Notes: a model not told the origin generated them from the sequence alone. DNA of 64,000 nt from an uncultured Alphaproteobacteria bacterium (GCA_902826885.1 CADEGL010000001.1:163006-227005); one strand, 5' to 3'. Counted from the stretch's first letter, positions 33,882 to 43,211 are shown. Numbers and translations are program-made.

Positions 33882-36209
33882 TCACGCGATCTTACCGCCA
33901 TGGATCGAACGCCAGACGCGCTCCGCCGTCAGCGGCATATCCAGATGGGTGACGCCATATTCCGCCAACGCATCCACCGCGGCGCCCACGAGCGCGGGCA
34001 TGGAACCGGTCGTCCCAGCCTCGCCCACGCCCTTCACACCCAGCGGATTGGTCGCGCAGGGAATCTCGTTGAAGGAGATCTTGAGGTTGGGGAAGTCCGA
34101 TGCGCGCGGCAGACAATAATCCATCAGCGAGCCGGCCAAAAACTGTCCCGACTCGGAATCATAGGCCGTATGTTCCATGAGCGCTTGGCCCAGCCCCTGC
34201 GCGAGGCCGCCATGGACTTGGCCCTCCACCAACATGGGGTTCATCACCCGCCCGACGTCATCGACGATCGTGTAGCGCATGACTTCAAGACTGCCCGTTT
34301 CCGGATCAATCTCCACCTCGCAGATATGGCAGCCATTGGCGAAGGTCTTGCCCTTCTGCTGGTAAAACATACGCTCGGCCAGGCCAAAGCCGGTTTCCTG
34401 GCTCCACGGTCCGGCGCGGAACGCCGCGCGCGCCACCTCGGTCATAGGCACGCTGCGATCGGTGCCCGCGATCGTGTAGCGGCCCGCGGCGAAGGTCAGG
34501 TCGGCCGGTGCCGCCTCGAGAAGATGGCCCGCGATCCTCTTGCCGGACTCGATCACTTTTTCGATGGCGCCGTTCACGGCCGAACCGCCCACGGACAGAA
34601 AGCTCGATCCCCCCGTGCCGTTGCCATAGGGCACCTGATCGGAATCCCCCTGGACAAGTTGGATGGATTCAAACGGCACGCCCAGCCTATCGGCGACCAG
34701 CTGGGCGAAAGACGTGGCATGCCCTTGCCCGTTGGCCTGGGTGCCGATGATGACAGCCACCCGGCCACCGCCATCGAAGCGAATTTCCGCCATCTCGTCG
34801 GGCGAGCCGCCATTGATCTTCACATACGCGGAAATCCCGATACCCAGACGCTTGCCACGCGCGCGCGCCTCCGCCTTGCGCCGCGCGACGGTGGCGGCGT
34901 CGGCATTGGTCAGCGCATCCCCCAGATTGCGCGCGAACTCGCCGCTGTCGAAGATTTCAGCGGTTGGAGTCTTATGCGGCATGGATGCGGGCGGAATGAA
35001 ATTGCGCAGGCGGATCTCCTCGCGGCTCAAGCCCAACTTCTTCGCCGCCAGATCGGTCAGCCGCTCGATCACATACAGCGCCTCGGGCCGGCCCGCGCCG
35101 CGATAAGCCTCGGTCGGCACCGTGTTGGTGAACATCGCTCGCACACGCAAATGCGCCGCGGGGATGGCATAGAGGCCGGTGATGCCGGCGCCATAAGATT
35201 TGGTCGGAATCAACCGTCCGTGCGGCGTCACATGGGCACCGAGGGCCGCCAAGGTATCCACCCGCACGGCTAGCATCGTGCCCTTCTCGTCGAGGGCCAG
35301 TGAAGCGCGCGTCCAATGGTCGCGCGCATGGGGGTCGACCAGCATGGTCTCGCCACGCGTCGAGACCCATTTGACCGGCCGCCCAACGCGCTTCGACGCC
35401 CACAGGACCAACGCATGCTCCGGCAAGGCCGACACGCGCACGCCGAAGCCGCCACCCACGTCCGCCGAGGTCACCACGCGCAGCTCGTGCCCCGGAACAG
35501 CCAGCACATGGGCCAGCGCCGCACGAACCTTGTTCACGCCTTGGCTCGGCGCATGGAGCGTATAGCGGCCCTCGTCGCGATCGAAGGCACCGATCATCGC
35601 CAGCGGCTCCATGGGGAAGCCAATGACGCGGTTGCTCTCCAATTCGATGTCGACCACATGCGTTGCACGGGCGAAAGCCTGCTCGGTCGCCGCCGCGTCG
35701 CCGATATCCCAGTCGATCGCGACATTACCGGGCGCCTCGTCCCAGAGAAGCTGGGCGCCGTCCGCCGCCGCGTCACGAACCGAGACGGCGCATGCAAGCG
35801 TTTCATAGGAAACGTCGATCAGGTCCGCCGCCTCGCGCGCGGCGGCTTCGGTTTCCGCAACCACCAGGGCAATCGGCTCGCCCACATAGCGCACCCGCCC
35901 TTGCGCCAGCACGGGGCGCGGCACGGCGACCGCCGACGAGCCGTCGCGGTTCTTGAGCGTGTCGTCGACCTCGATACCTCGAAGCCCGTCCGACGCGGCG
36001 TCATCACCCGTGAGTACGGCCAGGACGCCGGGCGACCTACGCGCGGCGTCGGCATCGATACCGGTGACCGCGGCATGGGCATGGGGCGAGCGTGCGATGG
36101 CCAGCCAGGCTTGGCCCGGCAGATTCATATCGTCCGCGAAGCGGCCTCGGCCGGTGAGCAGACGCGGGTCCTCGTTGCGCGGGACCGATTGACCGAAACC
36201 AAAGCGCAT
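33882..36209 (-). CDS. Molybdenum hydroxylase large subunit (xanthine dehydrogenase/CoxL form II family)
   Basis: 775 residues, full length for a molybdopterin-cytosine-dinucleotide large subunit. Conserved blocks are FGQSVPRNEDPRLLTGRGRF at the start, DVGGGFGVR near residue 250, TEAYRGAGRPEA near 365, ANGQGHATSFAQL near 490 and the catalytic glutamate in GVGEAGTTGSMPALV near 725. The active-site loop reads AYRGAGR, not the AYRCSFR of true aerobic CO dehydrogenase, so the substrate is probably an aldehyde, purine or N-heterocycle. The usual FAD and 2Fe-2S subunit genes are not adjacent. A LysR regulator is divergent upstream. Confidence 0.92.
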   Translation of the reverse strand: MRFGFGQSVPRNEDPRLLTGRGRFADDMNLPGQAWLAIARSPHAHAAVTGIDADAARRSPGVLAVLTGDDAASDGLRGIEVDDTLKNRDGSSAVAVPRPVLAQGRVRYVGEPIALVVAETEAAAREAADLIDVSYETLACAVSVRDAAADGAQLLWDEAPGNVAIDWDIGDAAATEQAFARATHVVDIELESNRVIGFPMEPLAMIGAFDRDEGRYTLHAPSQGVNKVRAALAHVLAVPGHELRVVTSADVGGGFGVRVSALPEHALVLWASKRVGRPVKWVSTRGETMLVDPHARDHWTRASLALDEKGTMLAVRVDTLAALGAHVTPHGRLIPTKSYGAGITGLYAIPAAHLRVRAMFTNTVPTEAYRGAGRPEALYVIERLTDLAAKKLGLSREEIRLRNFIPPASMPHKTPTAEIFDSGEFARNLGDALTNADAATVARRKAEARARGKRLGIGISAYVKINGGSPDEMAEIRFDGGGRVAVIIGTQANGQGHATSFAQLVADRLGVPFESIQLVQGDSDQVPYGNGTGGSSFLSVGGSAVNGAIEKVIESGKRIAGHLLEAAPADLTFAAGRYTIAGTDRSVPMTEVARAAFRAGPWSQETGFGLAERMFYQQKGKTFANGCHICEVEIDPETGSLEVMRYTIVDDVGRVMNPMLVEGQVHGGLAQGLGQALMEHTAYDSESGQFLAGSLMDYCLPRASDFPNLKISFNEIPCATNPLGVKGVGEAGTTGSMPALVGAAVDALAEYGVTHLDMPLTAERVWRSIHGGKIA

Positions 36210-36373
36210 TACGTCAAAACCCTTGTGAGCTGGGGAAAAGAGAGCGCAGACACATAGCAGATTTCACCATCGAAAACCGGCGAAAATCCCGGCGCTTGAA
36301 GCCGGCGGGAACCGATGTTATCCCCGCTTTCCTGCAAGTGGGCATGCGATATCCGCAAGCCGTGGAGGCGTAA
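36210..36373 (+). promoter_or_regulatory. Divergent control region between the Mo-hydroxylase and LysR genes
   Basis: 164 bp without a gene. It holds three CCGGCG hexamers at 36277, 36289 and 36302 (12 and 13 nt apart), with CCGGC-N7-GCCGG inside them (36289-36305). LysR-type regulators often control the divergently transcribed neighbour from such a site. I cannot point to confident -10/-35 boxes, and CCGGCG is common in this GC-rich DNA. Confidence 0.35.
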
Positions 36374-37234
36374 ATGCAGGCCACAGATTGGGACGACATG
36401 CGCTTCGTTCTGGCAGTCGGACGCACGCAATCCTATGCGGCGGCGGCTCGGCAATTGCGCGTGAACGAAAGCACCGTCGCGCGTCGCGTGGCCCAATTCG
36501 AGCGCCGCTTGTCCGCGCGCTTGTTCGAACGCAGCGACGGAATTCTACAGCCCACCGAGGCCGGGGTTGAAACCATCGCGCGGGCCGAGCGGATCGAACT
36601 GGAAATCCAGGCCGCCGAAGGCCGCCTCTCCGGCATCAACGACCGCGCGGCCGGTAACGTTCGCGTCACGGCGGCCTGCCTGTTCACCAACCACGTCCTG
36701 GTGCCCGCCCTGCCGCGCCTGCTGAATAAACACCCGCAATTGCGTATCGAACTGGTCGCGGACGGGCGCGACCTGAGCTTGACCAATCGCGAGGCGGATG
36801 TGGCCGTGCGTCTGGCACGCCCCGAAAGCGATTCCCGGGCCATCGCCAAGCGCGTGGGGAAACTGAGCTATGCCGTCTATGCCGCCGCAGGGCAAACGAA
36901 CAAAAACCTGCCTTGGATCGCCTATGACGATCGGCTACGAGACCTGCCCCAAGCCAAATGGATCGCGGACGAAATGGCGCAAGATGGTGCAGCGCGACCA
37001 CAGCTTCTCATCAACGACGCCGAGACGCTGCTGAAATGCCTGGTGCTGGGGTTGGGCAAGTCGCTTCTGCCCATCGAAGTTGGCGACAGGACACGCGGCC
37101 TCGTCCGCCTTAGCGGCGGCTCCAAGCCGATGGCGCGCGAGGTCTGGTTGCTTGTCCACCCGGAACTGCGCGAGCTGACGCGGGTGAAAGCAGTGATGAG
37201 CTGGCTGCAAGAGACCGCCGGAAAATTGGCCTAA
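36374..37234 (+). CDS. LysR family transcriptional regulator
   Basis: 286 residues. The N-terminal winged helix-turn-helix covers about residues 5-65 (FVLAVGRTQSYAAAARQLRVNES and RVAQFERRLSARLFERS). An effector-binding domain follows (about 90-280) with VRVTAACLFTNHVLVPALPRL and READVAVRLARP. Regulators of this kind usually bind the intergenic region with a divergent target gene and respond to a pathway metabolite. Here the divergent gene is the Mo-hydroxylase large subunit, the natural candidate target. The stop overlaps the convergent PLP enzyme gene in CTAA (37231-37234). Confidence 0.92.
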   Translation: MQATDWDDMRFVLAVGRTQSYAAAARQLRVNESTVARRVAQFERRLSARLFERSDGILQPTEAGVETIARAERIELEIQAAEGRLSGINDRAAGNVRVTAACLFTNHVLVPALPRLLNKHPQLRIELVADGRDLSLTNREADVAVRLARPESDSRAIAKRVGKLSYAVYAAAGQTNKNLPWIAYDDRLRDLPQAKWIADEMAQDGAARPQLLINDAETLLKCLVLGLGKSLLPIEVGDRTRGLVRLSGGSKPMAREVWLLVHPELRELTRVKAVMSWLQETAGKLA

Positions 37235-38376
37235 CCGAGCTTGGCCAAGGCCTGCTCCAGATCGGCGATCAAATCCTCGACCCGCTCGATGCCGATGGAG
37301 AAACGCAGCAGATTCTTGGGCACCACACTGTGCGGCCCTTCGACCGAAGCGCGGTGCTCGACCAAGCTCTCCACGCCGCCCAGGGACGCCGCGGCCAAGA
37401 ACAGCTTCAAGCTGGACGCGGCTTTTTGAGCCTCCGCCTCGCCGCCCCGGACGCATAACGACAGCATGCCGCCGAAGCCGTTGGTCATCTGGCGCTTGGC
37501 GATCGTGTGGCCGGGGTGACTTTCCAGGCCCGGATAGAGCACCGAATCCACGCCCGGATGACACTCGAAGTGTCGTGCGATGCGCAGCGCGTTGTCCGAC
37601 GCGCGCTCGAAACGCAGGAACAGGGTCCGCAAGCCGCGGATGAGCAGCCACGCCTCGAAGGCGCCTAGCACGCCACCCATCAAACCACGCACCAGGCCGA
37701 TCTCCTTCCAGCGTGCGTCGGCCACGCGCGTGACAAGAACGCCCGCCAGAACATCGCCATGGCCGTTGAGATACTTGGACGCCGAGTGGAAAACGATGTC
37801 GGCGCCCAACTCCAAGGGCCGGGTGGTAACGGGCGGGGCCACGGTGCTGTCCACACACAAGATTGCGCCCGCGCGGTGCGCTGCGTCCGCGGCAGCCGCG
37901 ATATCGATGACGTCCCAGGTCGGATTGACCGGCGATTCGATCCAGACCAACGTCGCGCCCGGTGCGACGGCGGCGGCCAGCGCCGCCGGATCGGATTGAT
38001 CGAAAAAGGCCAGGTTGATGCCGCGTTCCTTGGCCAGACGGCGCATCCAATCCTGCAGCCCGTGATACATGACCTGGGGCGCCACGATCCGGTCGCCGGT
38101 TTTCAGCGTCTCCAGCAGGCTCGCGCAGGCCGCCAAGCCCGAGCCGAACACCCGCGCCTCCGCCCCGCCCTCCAGCTTGGCCAGTAGACTCTCGGCTTGG
38201 ATGCAGGTGGGATTGCCGTAGCGGCTGTAGCGCAGACCGCCGATCAGCTCATAGTTCGAATCGCGCGCGAAGGTAGTGGAGGGCTGAAGAGGCGGCACCA
38301 CGCCGCCCGTGCGCGGATCGATGAAGTGATCCGCCTGCACCACCAAGGATTCGAGTGAGTTTGGATTCGTGCCCAT
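37231..38376 (-). CDS. Cys/Met-metabolism PLP enzyme (cystathionine gamma-synthase/beta-lyase family)
   Basis: 381 residues. The fold-type I PLP site has the Schiff-base lysine in SASKYLNGHGD near residue 198 and the aspartate in ILCVDSTVAPP near residue 175. YSRYGNPTCIQAESLLAKLEGG near residue 55 and the C-terminal SLGGVESLVEHRAS plus LLRFSIGIE are family signatures; the latter contains the arginine that holds the substrate carboxylate. Members perform gamma- or beta-elimination/replacement on sulfur amino acids. The exact reaction (MetB, MetC, MetZ or methionine gamma-lyase) is not distinguishable here. Confidence 0.9.
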   Translation of the reverse strand: MGTNPNSLESLVVQADHFIDPRTGGVVPPLQPSTTFARDSNYELIGGLRYSRYGNPTCIQAESLLAKLEGGAEARVFGSGLAACASLLETLKTGDRIVAPQVMYHGLQDWMRRLAKERGINLAFFDQSDPAALAAAVAPGATLVWIESPVNPTWDVIDIAAAADAAHRAGAILCVDSTVAPPVTTRPLELGADIVFHSASKYLNGHGDVLAGVLVTRVADARWKEIGLVRGLMGGVLGAFEAWLLIRGLRTLFLRFERASDNALRIARHFECHPGVDSVLYPGLESHPGHTIAKRQMTNGFGGMLSLCVRGGEAEAQKAASSLKLFLAAASLGGVESLVEHRASVEGPHSVVPKNLLRFSIGIERVEDLIADLEQALAKLG

Positions 38377-38474
38377 CGCCCCGCCTTTCTGTTAGCCGGG
38401 CCATACGATAGGCGGGGCGAGCGCTCTCAAGCGGCGGATTTATTGCCGGAAGCGGCGGCAAAAATGCGAGCCGG

Positions 38475-39230
38475 TCAGAATACCAGCGGCGCGTTGTCAT
38501 AGATCAGCTTGGCGCCCGATATCAGCACGAAGCCATAGCAGATGCGATAAAACGGGATAGGCGGAATTTTGCTGTGAAGCCAGATTCCCAGCCCCATGCC
38601 GATAGGCGCGACCGGAGCCAGAACCAGCGAGGTCATCACGTTCTGGAAACTGAACAGGCCTAGAATCCCATAGGGCACGAACTTCATCCAGTTCACGACG
38701 GTGAAGAACAGCACCATGGTGGCGACATAGGCGCGGCGGTCCAGCCGCTGCGGCAGCAGATAAACGGCGATGGGCGGCCCGCCCGCGTGCGCCACGCAAC
38801 TGGTGAAGCCGGACAGCGCCGACCAGAACAGGCCGCGACCCACACGCGGTTTGGACGGCGGCCGTTCCGCGCCACGCCGCAACCACCATTCCAACCCAAA
38901 CACGAAGGCCAGGATGCCGATCAGAAGCCCGACCGCGTGATCGTCCAGCACGCCGAACAGAAGCCCGCCGGCCGCGATGCCGATGGCAGCACCCGGCACG
39001 ATGACGCGCATCTGGCTGCGGTCCCACTGGCCGCGATAGCCCCAGATCCCGGTCAAATCCATGAGACATAGGATAGGTAGCGTGATGGCCGCCGCGACCG
39101 GCGCGGGCACGGCCAAGGCCATCAGCGGCGTTGAAAGCGTACCGACGCCCTGGCCGAACGCGCCTTTGGACACGCCCATGAGCAGGAGCGCCGGCACCGC
39201 CAGCATGTAGAAGAAAGGATCGGTGATCAT
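38475..39230 (-). CDS. TauE/SafE family sulfite/organosulfur exporter-like membrane protein
   Basis: 251 residues, about eight hydrophobic segments. The N-terminal repeat has LLLMGVSKGAFGQGVGTLSTPLMAL and the second repeat has SGFTSCVAHAGGPPIAVYLLP, the paired signatures of the family. TauE/SafE proteins are thought to move sulfite, sulfoacetate or related anions across the inner membrane. The ATG at 39230 overlaps the stop of the upstream FAD oxidoreductase gene (TGATG). It is the last gene of a run of three tandem FAD oxidoreductases, which suggests that they share a substrate pathway. Confidence 0.87.
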   Translation of the reverse strand: MITDPFFYMLAVPALLLMGVSKGAFGQGVGTLSTPLMALAVPAPVAAAITLPILCLMDLTGIWGYRGQWDRSQMRVIVPGAAIGIAAGGLLFGVLDDHAVGLLIGILAFVFGLEWWLRRGAERPPSKPRVGRGLFWSALSGFTSCVAHAGGPPIAVYLLPQRLDRRAYVATMVLFFTVVNWMKFVPYGILGLFSFQNVMTSLVLAPVAPIGMGLGIWLHSKIPPIPFYRICYGFVLISGAKLIYDNAPLVF

Positions 39231-40552
39231 CACGCCCCGGTGTGGTGGCGGGGCAGCATGTCCTTGATCGCGTAGCTCAGCATGGTCGGGGCGACGAACC
39301 ACGGGCGGCCCGTATAGAGCGGGCGGGTCTCGAAGGGCAGATCGTCGAACGGCGTCGCGTTCTCCGCGCTGCGTCCGTTGAGGATGCGCAACGCGGCCGT
39401 ATGGCCCAGATGGGTGCCAACCGCTATGCCCGAGCCGCAGCAGCCCAGCACGAAATGCGCGCCATCGTTCCGCACGCCGATATGGGGCAGGTATTGGAAG
39501 GTGAAGGCCACGAAGCCGTGCCACGTGTGGGTGACGCGCACGCCTTCCAACGCCGGAAATACCTGAAGCAGGCGGCGGTGCAAGCGCGGCGCGGTGCGGG
39601 CCGGATCGGTTTCGGATAAGGAGGCCCGGCCGCCGAACATGATGCGGTTGTGCTCGGGTGTCAGGCGCATCCCGAAGATCAACTTGCGCGTGTCGTGCAA
39701 AGCGCGCGGCGTGGGCATCACCTGTTTGACGCGCTCCGGCGACAACGGCTCGGTCGCGATGATATAGGCACCCAACGGAATGACGCGGCGGCGCAAATCC
39801 GGCGTCACGTCGCCGGTATAGGCGTTGGTCGCGATGAACAGATCGCGCGCCGTCAGCGTGCCGCGCGGCGTGGTGATGCGGAACAGCCCGCCGTCGCGTT
39901 CCAGATGCGTGACCGGCGTATGTTCGGCAATACGCGCACCGGCCGACAAGACGCGGTCGATCAGCCCCTGCTGGTACTTCGCGGGCTGGATGGTCGCGTC
40001 GATATGGCGCAGCTGGCCGCCGAAATAGAAATCCGTGCCGATATGTTTGGTTTGCTCCGAACGCGGCACCATGTCGCCCGCGAAGCCGACCTCGCGCTTC
40101 AGGATTTCCAGCTCCCGCCCCATCGCATCGTAATCTTCCTGGCGATAGGCGGCGACGAAGCGGCCGTTCCGCTCCAGGTCGCAGGAAATCTGCTCGCTCT
40201 CAATCAAGTTCTGGGTGAACTCGATGGCGCCGCGCCCCGATTTCATGATCGCAACGGCCTTGTCGCGCCCGTAGCTTTCGGTGAGCTGGCTGAAGCTGCG
40301 CTTGAACACCGCGCCCATCTGGCCCTGGTTGCGTGAGGCACCCCCGTTGGTGACCGCGCCCATCTCGCAGACCAGCACGTCGCGGCCACCGCGCGCGAGC
40401 GTCAGCGCGGCCGACAAGCCAACATAACCCGCGCCCATCACCACCACGTCGACGGATTTCGGCAGGTCGACTGTGGGCAACGGCCGATACGGCGCCGCGT
40501 CCCACCAATAGGGCTGGAACTTCACATCCGGCGTGAAAACCGATTCAACCAT
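39230..40552 (-). CDS. FAD-dependent amine oxidoreductase (DAO/PuuB family), paralogue 1
   Basis: 440 residues. The N-terminal WWDAAPYRPLPTVDLP leader is followed by the FAD dinucleotide fold VVVMGAGYVGLSAALTLARGG. A conserved SRNQGQM near residue 75 and the closing YLPHIGV plus GCCGSGIAVG (flavin site) place it in the DAO family (OrdL/PuuB type). Such enzymes oxidise secondary amines or N-methyl/gamma-glutamyl amines. It is the most divergent of three tandem paralogues and, unlike the other two, has a GAVTNGGASRN rather than a GWGCSTRN segment. The stop overlaps the TauE start. Confidence 0.88.
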   Translation of the reverse strand: MVESVFTPDVKFQPYWWDAAPYRPLPTVDLPKSVDVVVMGAGYVGLSAALTLARGGRDVLVCEMGAVTNGGASRNQGQMGAVFKRSFSQLTESYGRDKAVAIMKSGRGAIEFTQNLIESEQISCDLERNGRFVAAYRQEDYDAMGRELEILKREVGFAGDMVPRSEQTKHIGTDFYFGGQLRHIDATIQPAKYQQGLIDRVLSAGARIAEHTPVTHLERDGGLFRITTPRGTLTARDLFIATNAYTGDVTPDLRRRVIPLGAYIIATEPLSPERVKQVMPTPRALHDTRKLIFGMRLTPEHNRIMFGGRASLSETDPARTAPRLHRRLLQVFPALEGVRVTHTWHGFVAFTFQYLPHIGVRNDGAHFVLGCCGSGIAVGTHLGHTAALRILNGRSAENATPFDDLPFETRPLYTGRPWFVAPTMLSYAIKDMLPRHHTGA

Positions 40553-40558
40553 GGCCGA

Positions 40559-41884
40559 CTACGCCCTCCTTCCGCCGCCGGAAGGCAGGCGGTCCAAGAA
40601 CTTGTAGTACATGACCGCCGCGCCCAAAAACCATGGCGATCCCGAATAAAGCGGCCGCGTCTGGAATTGCAAGTCGTCGTAAGCCGTGGCGGCATCCGCC
40701 GTTCGGCCCAGGACCTTCAGCGCGACCTTGTGGCCGAGATAGGCCGCCAAGTGCACGCCCGAGCCACAATAGCCCATGGCGTAATGAATGCCGTCATGCA
40801 CGCCGATATGAGGCAGCGAATCGAAGGTATAGGCCACGAACCCCATCCACGAATGGGTGATCTTGTAGCCCTTCACCTCCGGGAAAATGTTGGTCAGCGC
40901 ATCGTGCAGAAGCGGGCCCGAGACCGCCGGGTCCGTCTCGTTGGCCACCACGCGGCCGCCGAAGACGAAGCGGGTGCCATCCGGAGAGGCCCGGTAGTAG
41001 TAGACGACCTGCCGCGTTTCGATGACGACGCGCATCTTGGGCATCAACCGCTTCATCAGATCGGACGGCAATTTCTCGGTCGCCATGACATAGCTTCCAA
41101 TCGGAATGACGCGGCGGCGAAGCTCGGGCGATACCTCCGTGCTTCTGGTGTAGCCATTGGTCGCCATGACGACGTTCTTCGCGCGGATCGTGCCGCGCGC
41201 GTGGGTGACGACGAACCCAATGCCGTCCTTTTCCACCTTGGTGACTGGACAATGGGCGGCGATTGTCACGCCCGCCTTGACGGCGCGATCCAGCATGCCC
41301 GCATGGAACAGGCCAGGATGAAGGCTCGCGTTGTTATGCACCAACAAGCCGCCGTAATACGCGTCGGTGCCGATTTCCTTATGCTGCTCCGCGCGCGGCA
41401 CCATGTCGGCGTCGATGCCGCATTCGCGCTGATAGACTGGCATCTCGGCCGCCAACCCGTCATAGGCGTCCGGGCGGTGCGCGCCAACAAAAAGGCCGCA
41501 CACATTCCAGTCGCAGTCGAGAGCCTCGTTTTTGATCAGGCCTTCGACATAGTTGCGCGCGTTGGTCACCTCTCTGACCATGGCGACTGCGCGGTCCCTG
41601 CCGTGGATTTTGGTCAGAACATCCAAGCTCAGGCGCAACTTGGTGTGAACCTGGCCGCCGTTGCGTGTGCTGCAGCCCCAGCCCGCATCCTCCGCGTCGA
41701 AGGCGACGACTTCACGCCCCTCACGCGCCAAGGTCAGCGAGGCCGAAACACCAGTATAGCCGCAGCCGACAACAACCACGTCGGTACGTGCGGGCAGCGC
41801 CGGCTCGGGAAAGCTAGGGCGCGGCGCGGCTTCCCACCAATAGGGCTCGTATTTCGCATCCGCGGTGAAAACGCCCGCCGTCAT
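40559..41884 (-). CDS. FAD-dependent amine oxidoreductase (DAO/PuuB family), paralogue 2
   Basis: 441 residues. PYWWEAAPRPSFPEPALP leads to the FAD motif VVVVGCGYTGVSASLTLARE, GWGCSTRNGGQ near residue 72 and SLPHIGV plus GYCGSGVHLAAYLGH near 385-400. It is about four-fifths identical by eye to the gene upstream (paralogue 3), so the pair arose by a fairly recent tandem duplication. The start at 41884 follows the preceding stop after 7 nt. Conserved residues differ at only scattered positions, so the two may act on related amine substrates; the ligand cannot be predicted. Confidence 0.88.
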   Translation of the reverse strand: MTAGVFTADAKYEPYWWEAAPRPSFPEPALPARTDVVVVGCGYTGVSASLTLAREGREVVAFDAEDAGWGCSTRNGGQVHTKLRLSLDVLTKIHGRDRAVAMVREVTNARNYVEGLIKNEALDCDWNVCGLFVGAHRPDAYDGLAAEMPVYQRECGIDADMVPRAEQHKEIGTDAYYGGLLVHNNASLHPGLFHAGMLDRAVKAGVTIAAHCPVTKVEKDGIGFVVTHARGTIRAKNVVMATNGYTRSTEVSPELRRRVIPIGSYVMATEKLPSDLMKRLMPKMRVVIETRQVVYYYRASPDGTRFVFGGRVVANETDPAVSGPLLHDALTNIFPEVKGYKITHSWMGFVAYTFDSLPHIGVHDGIHYAMGYCGSGVHLAAYLGHKVALKVLGRTADAATAYDDLQFQTRPLYSGSPWFLGAAVMYYKFLDRLPSGGGRRA

Positions 41885-41891
41885 GGCCGAT

Positions 41892-43211
41892 TTAAGGGCG
41901 CCGGCCACTGCCCGACGGCAGACGGTCCAGGAAGTTGTAGTACATGACCGCGGCACCCAAAAACCAAGGCGCGCCGGAGTAGAACGGACGCGTCTGGAAT
42001 TCCAGGCCATCATAGGCCGTCCGCGCGTCCTGTTCGCGGCCCAGCACCTTCAGCGCGATCTTGTGGCCGAGATAGGGCGCCATGTGCGCGCCCGAGCCGC
42101 AATAGCCCATGGCGTAGTGGATACCGTCATGGACTCCGATGTGCGGCAGTGAATCGAAGGTGTAGGCGACAAAGCCCATCCAGGAATGCGAGATCTTCGC
42201 ATCCTTCACCTCGGGGAAGATGCCCGAGAGCACGTCGTGCAAGAGCGGGCCGGAAATGGCGGGGTCGGTCTCGCTGGCCGCGACGCGCCCGCCGAACACG
42301 AAACGCCGCCCGTCGGGAGAGGCGCGGTAGTAGTAGACGACGCGGCGCGTATCGCTGATGACGCGCATCTTGGGCATCAGCCGCTTCATCAGATCGACCG
42401 GCAATTCTTCCGTCGCCATGACATAGCTGCCGATGGGGATCAGCCGACGGCGCAAATCCGGCGCGACGCCGTCCGTGTAGCCATTGGTCGCCATGATGAC
42501 GTTCTTAGCGCGGATCGTGCCACGCGCATGGGTGACGACAAACTCGTTGCCGTCCTTCTCGACCTTCGACACCGGGCAGTGAATGGCGATCTTCACGCCC
42601 GCCTTGATGGCACGGTCCAGCATCTCGGCGTGGAACTGACCGGGATGGAGGCTGGCGTTGTTGTGAACCAAAAGCCCGCCGTAGTAGGCGTCAGTGCCGA
42701 TCTGCGCATGCTGTTCGGAACGCGGGATCATGTCGGCATCGATGCCGCACTCGCGCTTGTAGACCGGCATGTCGGCGGCCAACCCGTCGTAATCGCCGGG
42801 GCGATGTGCGCCGACGAAGCGGCCGCACACCGACCACTGGCAGTCGAGCGCCTCACGCTTGATCAGGTCTTCGATGTAATTGCGCGCGTTGGTCACTTCC
42901 TTGACCATCGCGGCCGCGCGGTCCTTGCCATACTTGGCGGAGAGATCGCCGAGGCCCAGGCGCAGCTTGGTTCCGATCTGACCGCCGTTGCGTGTGCTGC
43001 AGCCCCAGCCCGCATGCTCGGCGTCGAACGTGACAACCTCCCGCCCCTCGCGCGCCAAGGTCAGCGAGGCAGAAACGCCAGTGTAGCCGCAGCCCACCAC
43101 GACCACGTCGGTGCGCCCGGGCAGCTTGGGTTCGGGCAGGACTGGCCGCGGCGCGGCCTCCCACCAATAGGGTTCCATCTTGGCGTTGGGCGCGAAACGG
43201 GAATCGGTCAT
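41892..43211 (-). CDS. FAD-dependent amine oxidoreductase (DAO/PuuB family), paralogue 3
   Basis: 439 residues, first gene of the three-copy run on this strand. It carries MEPYWWEAAPRPVLPEP, FAD motif VVVVGCGYTGVSASLTLARE, GWGCSTRNGGQ, SLPHIGV and GYCGSGAHMAPYLGH. GGAGG lies 5 nt before the ATG at 43211. The promoter of the run is probably in the 81-nt gap to the sirtuin gene. Together with paralogues 1 and 2 and the TauE gene it looks like an operon for oxidising an amine or amino-sulfonate, with the exporter removing an anion. That last point is inference only. Confidence 0.88.
   Translation of the reverse strand: MTDSRFAPNAKMEPYWWEAAPRPVLPEPKLPGRTDVVVVGCGYTGVSASLTLAREGREVVTFDAEHAGWGCSTRNGGQIGTKLRLGLGDLSAKYGKDRAAAMVKEVTNARNYIEDLIKREALDCQWSVCGRFVGAHRPGDYDGLAADMPVYKRECGIDADMIPRSEQHAQIGTDAYYGGLLVHNNASLHPGQFHAEMLDRAIKAGVKIAIHCPVSKVEKDGNEFVVTHARGTIRAKNVIMATNGYTDGVAPDLRRRLIPIGSYVMATEELPVDLMKRLMPKMRVISDTRRVVYYYRASPDGRRFVFGGRVAASETDPAISGPLLHDVLSGIFPEVKDAKISHSWMGFVAYTFDSLPHIGVHDGIHYAMGYCGSGAHMAPYLGHKIALKVLGREQDARTAYDGLEFQTRPFYSGAPWFLGAAVMYYNFLDRLPSGSGRRP

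Noticed and set aside
33882-36209. Assignment as aerobic CO dehydrogenase CoxL
   Set aside because: The active-site loop lacks the AYRCSFR motif of form I CoxL and has AYRGAGR.
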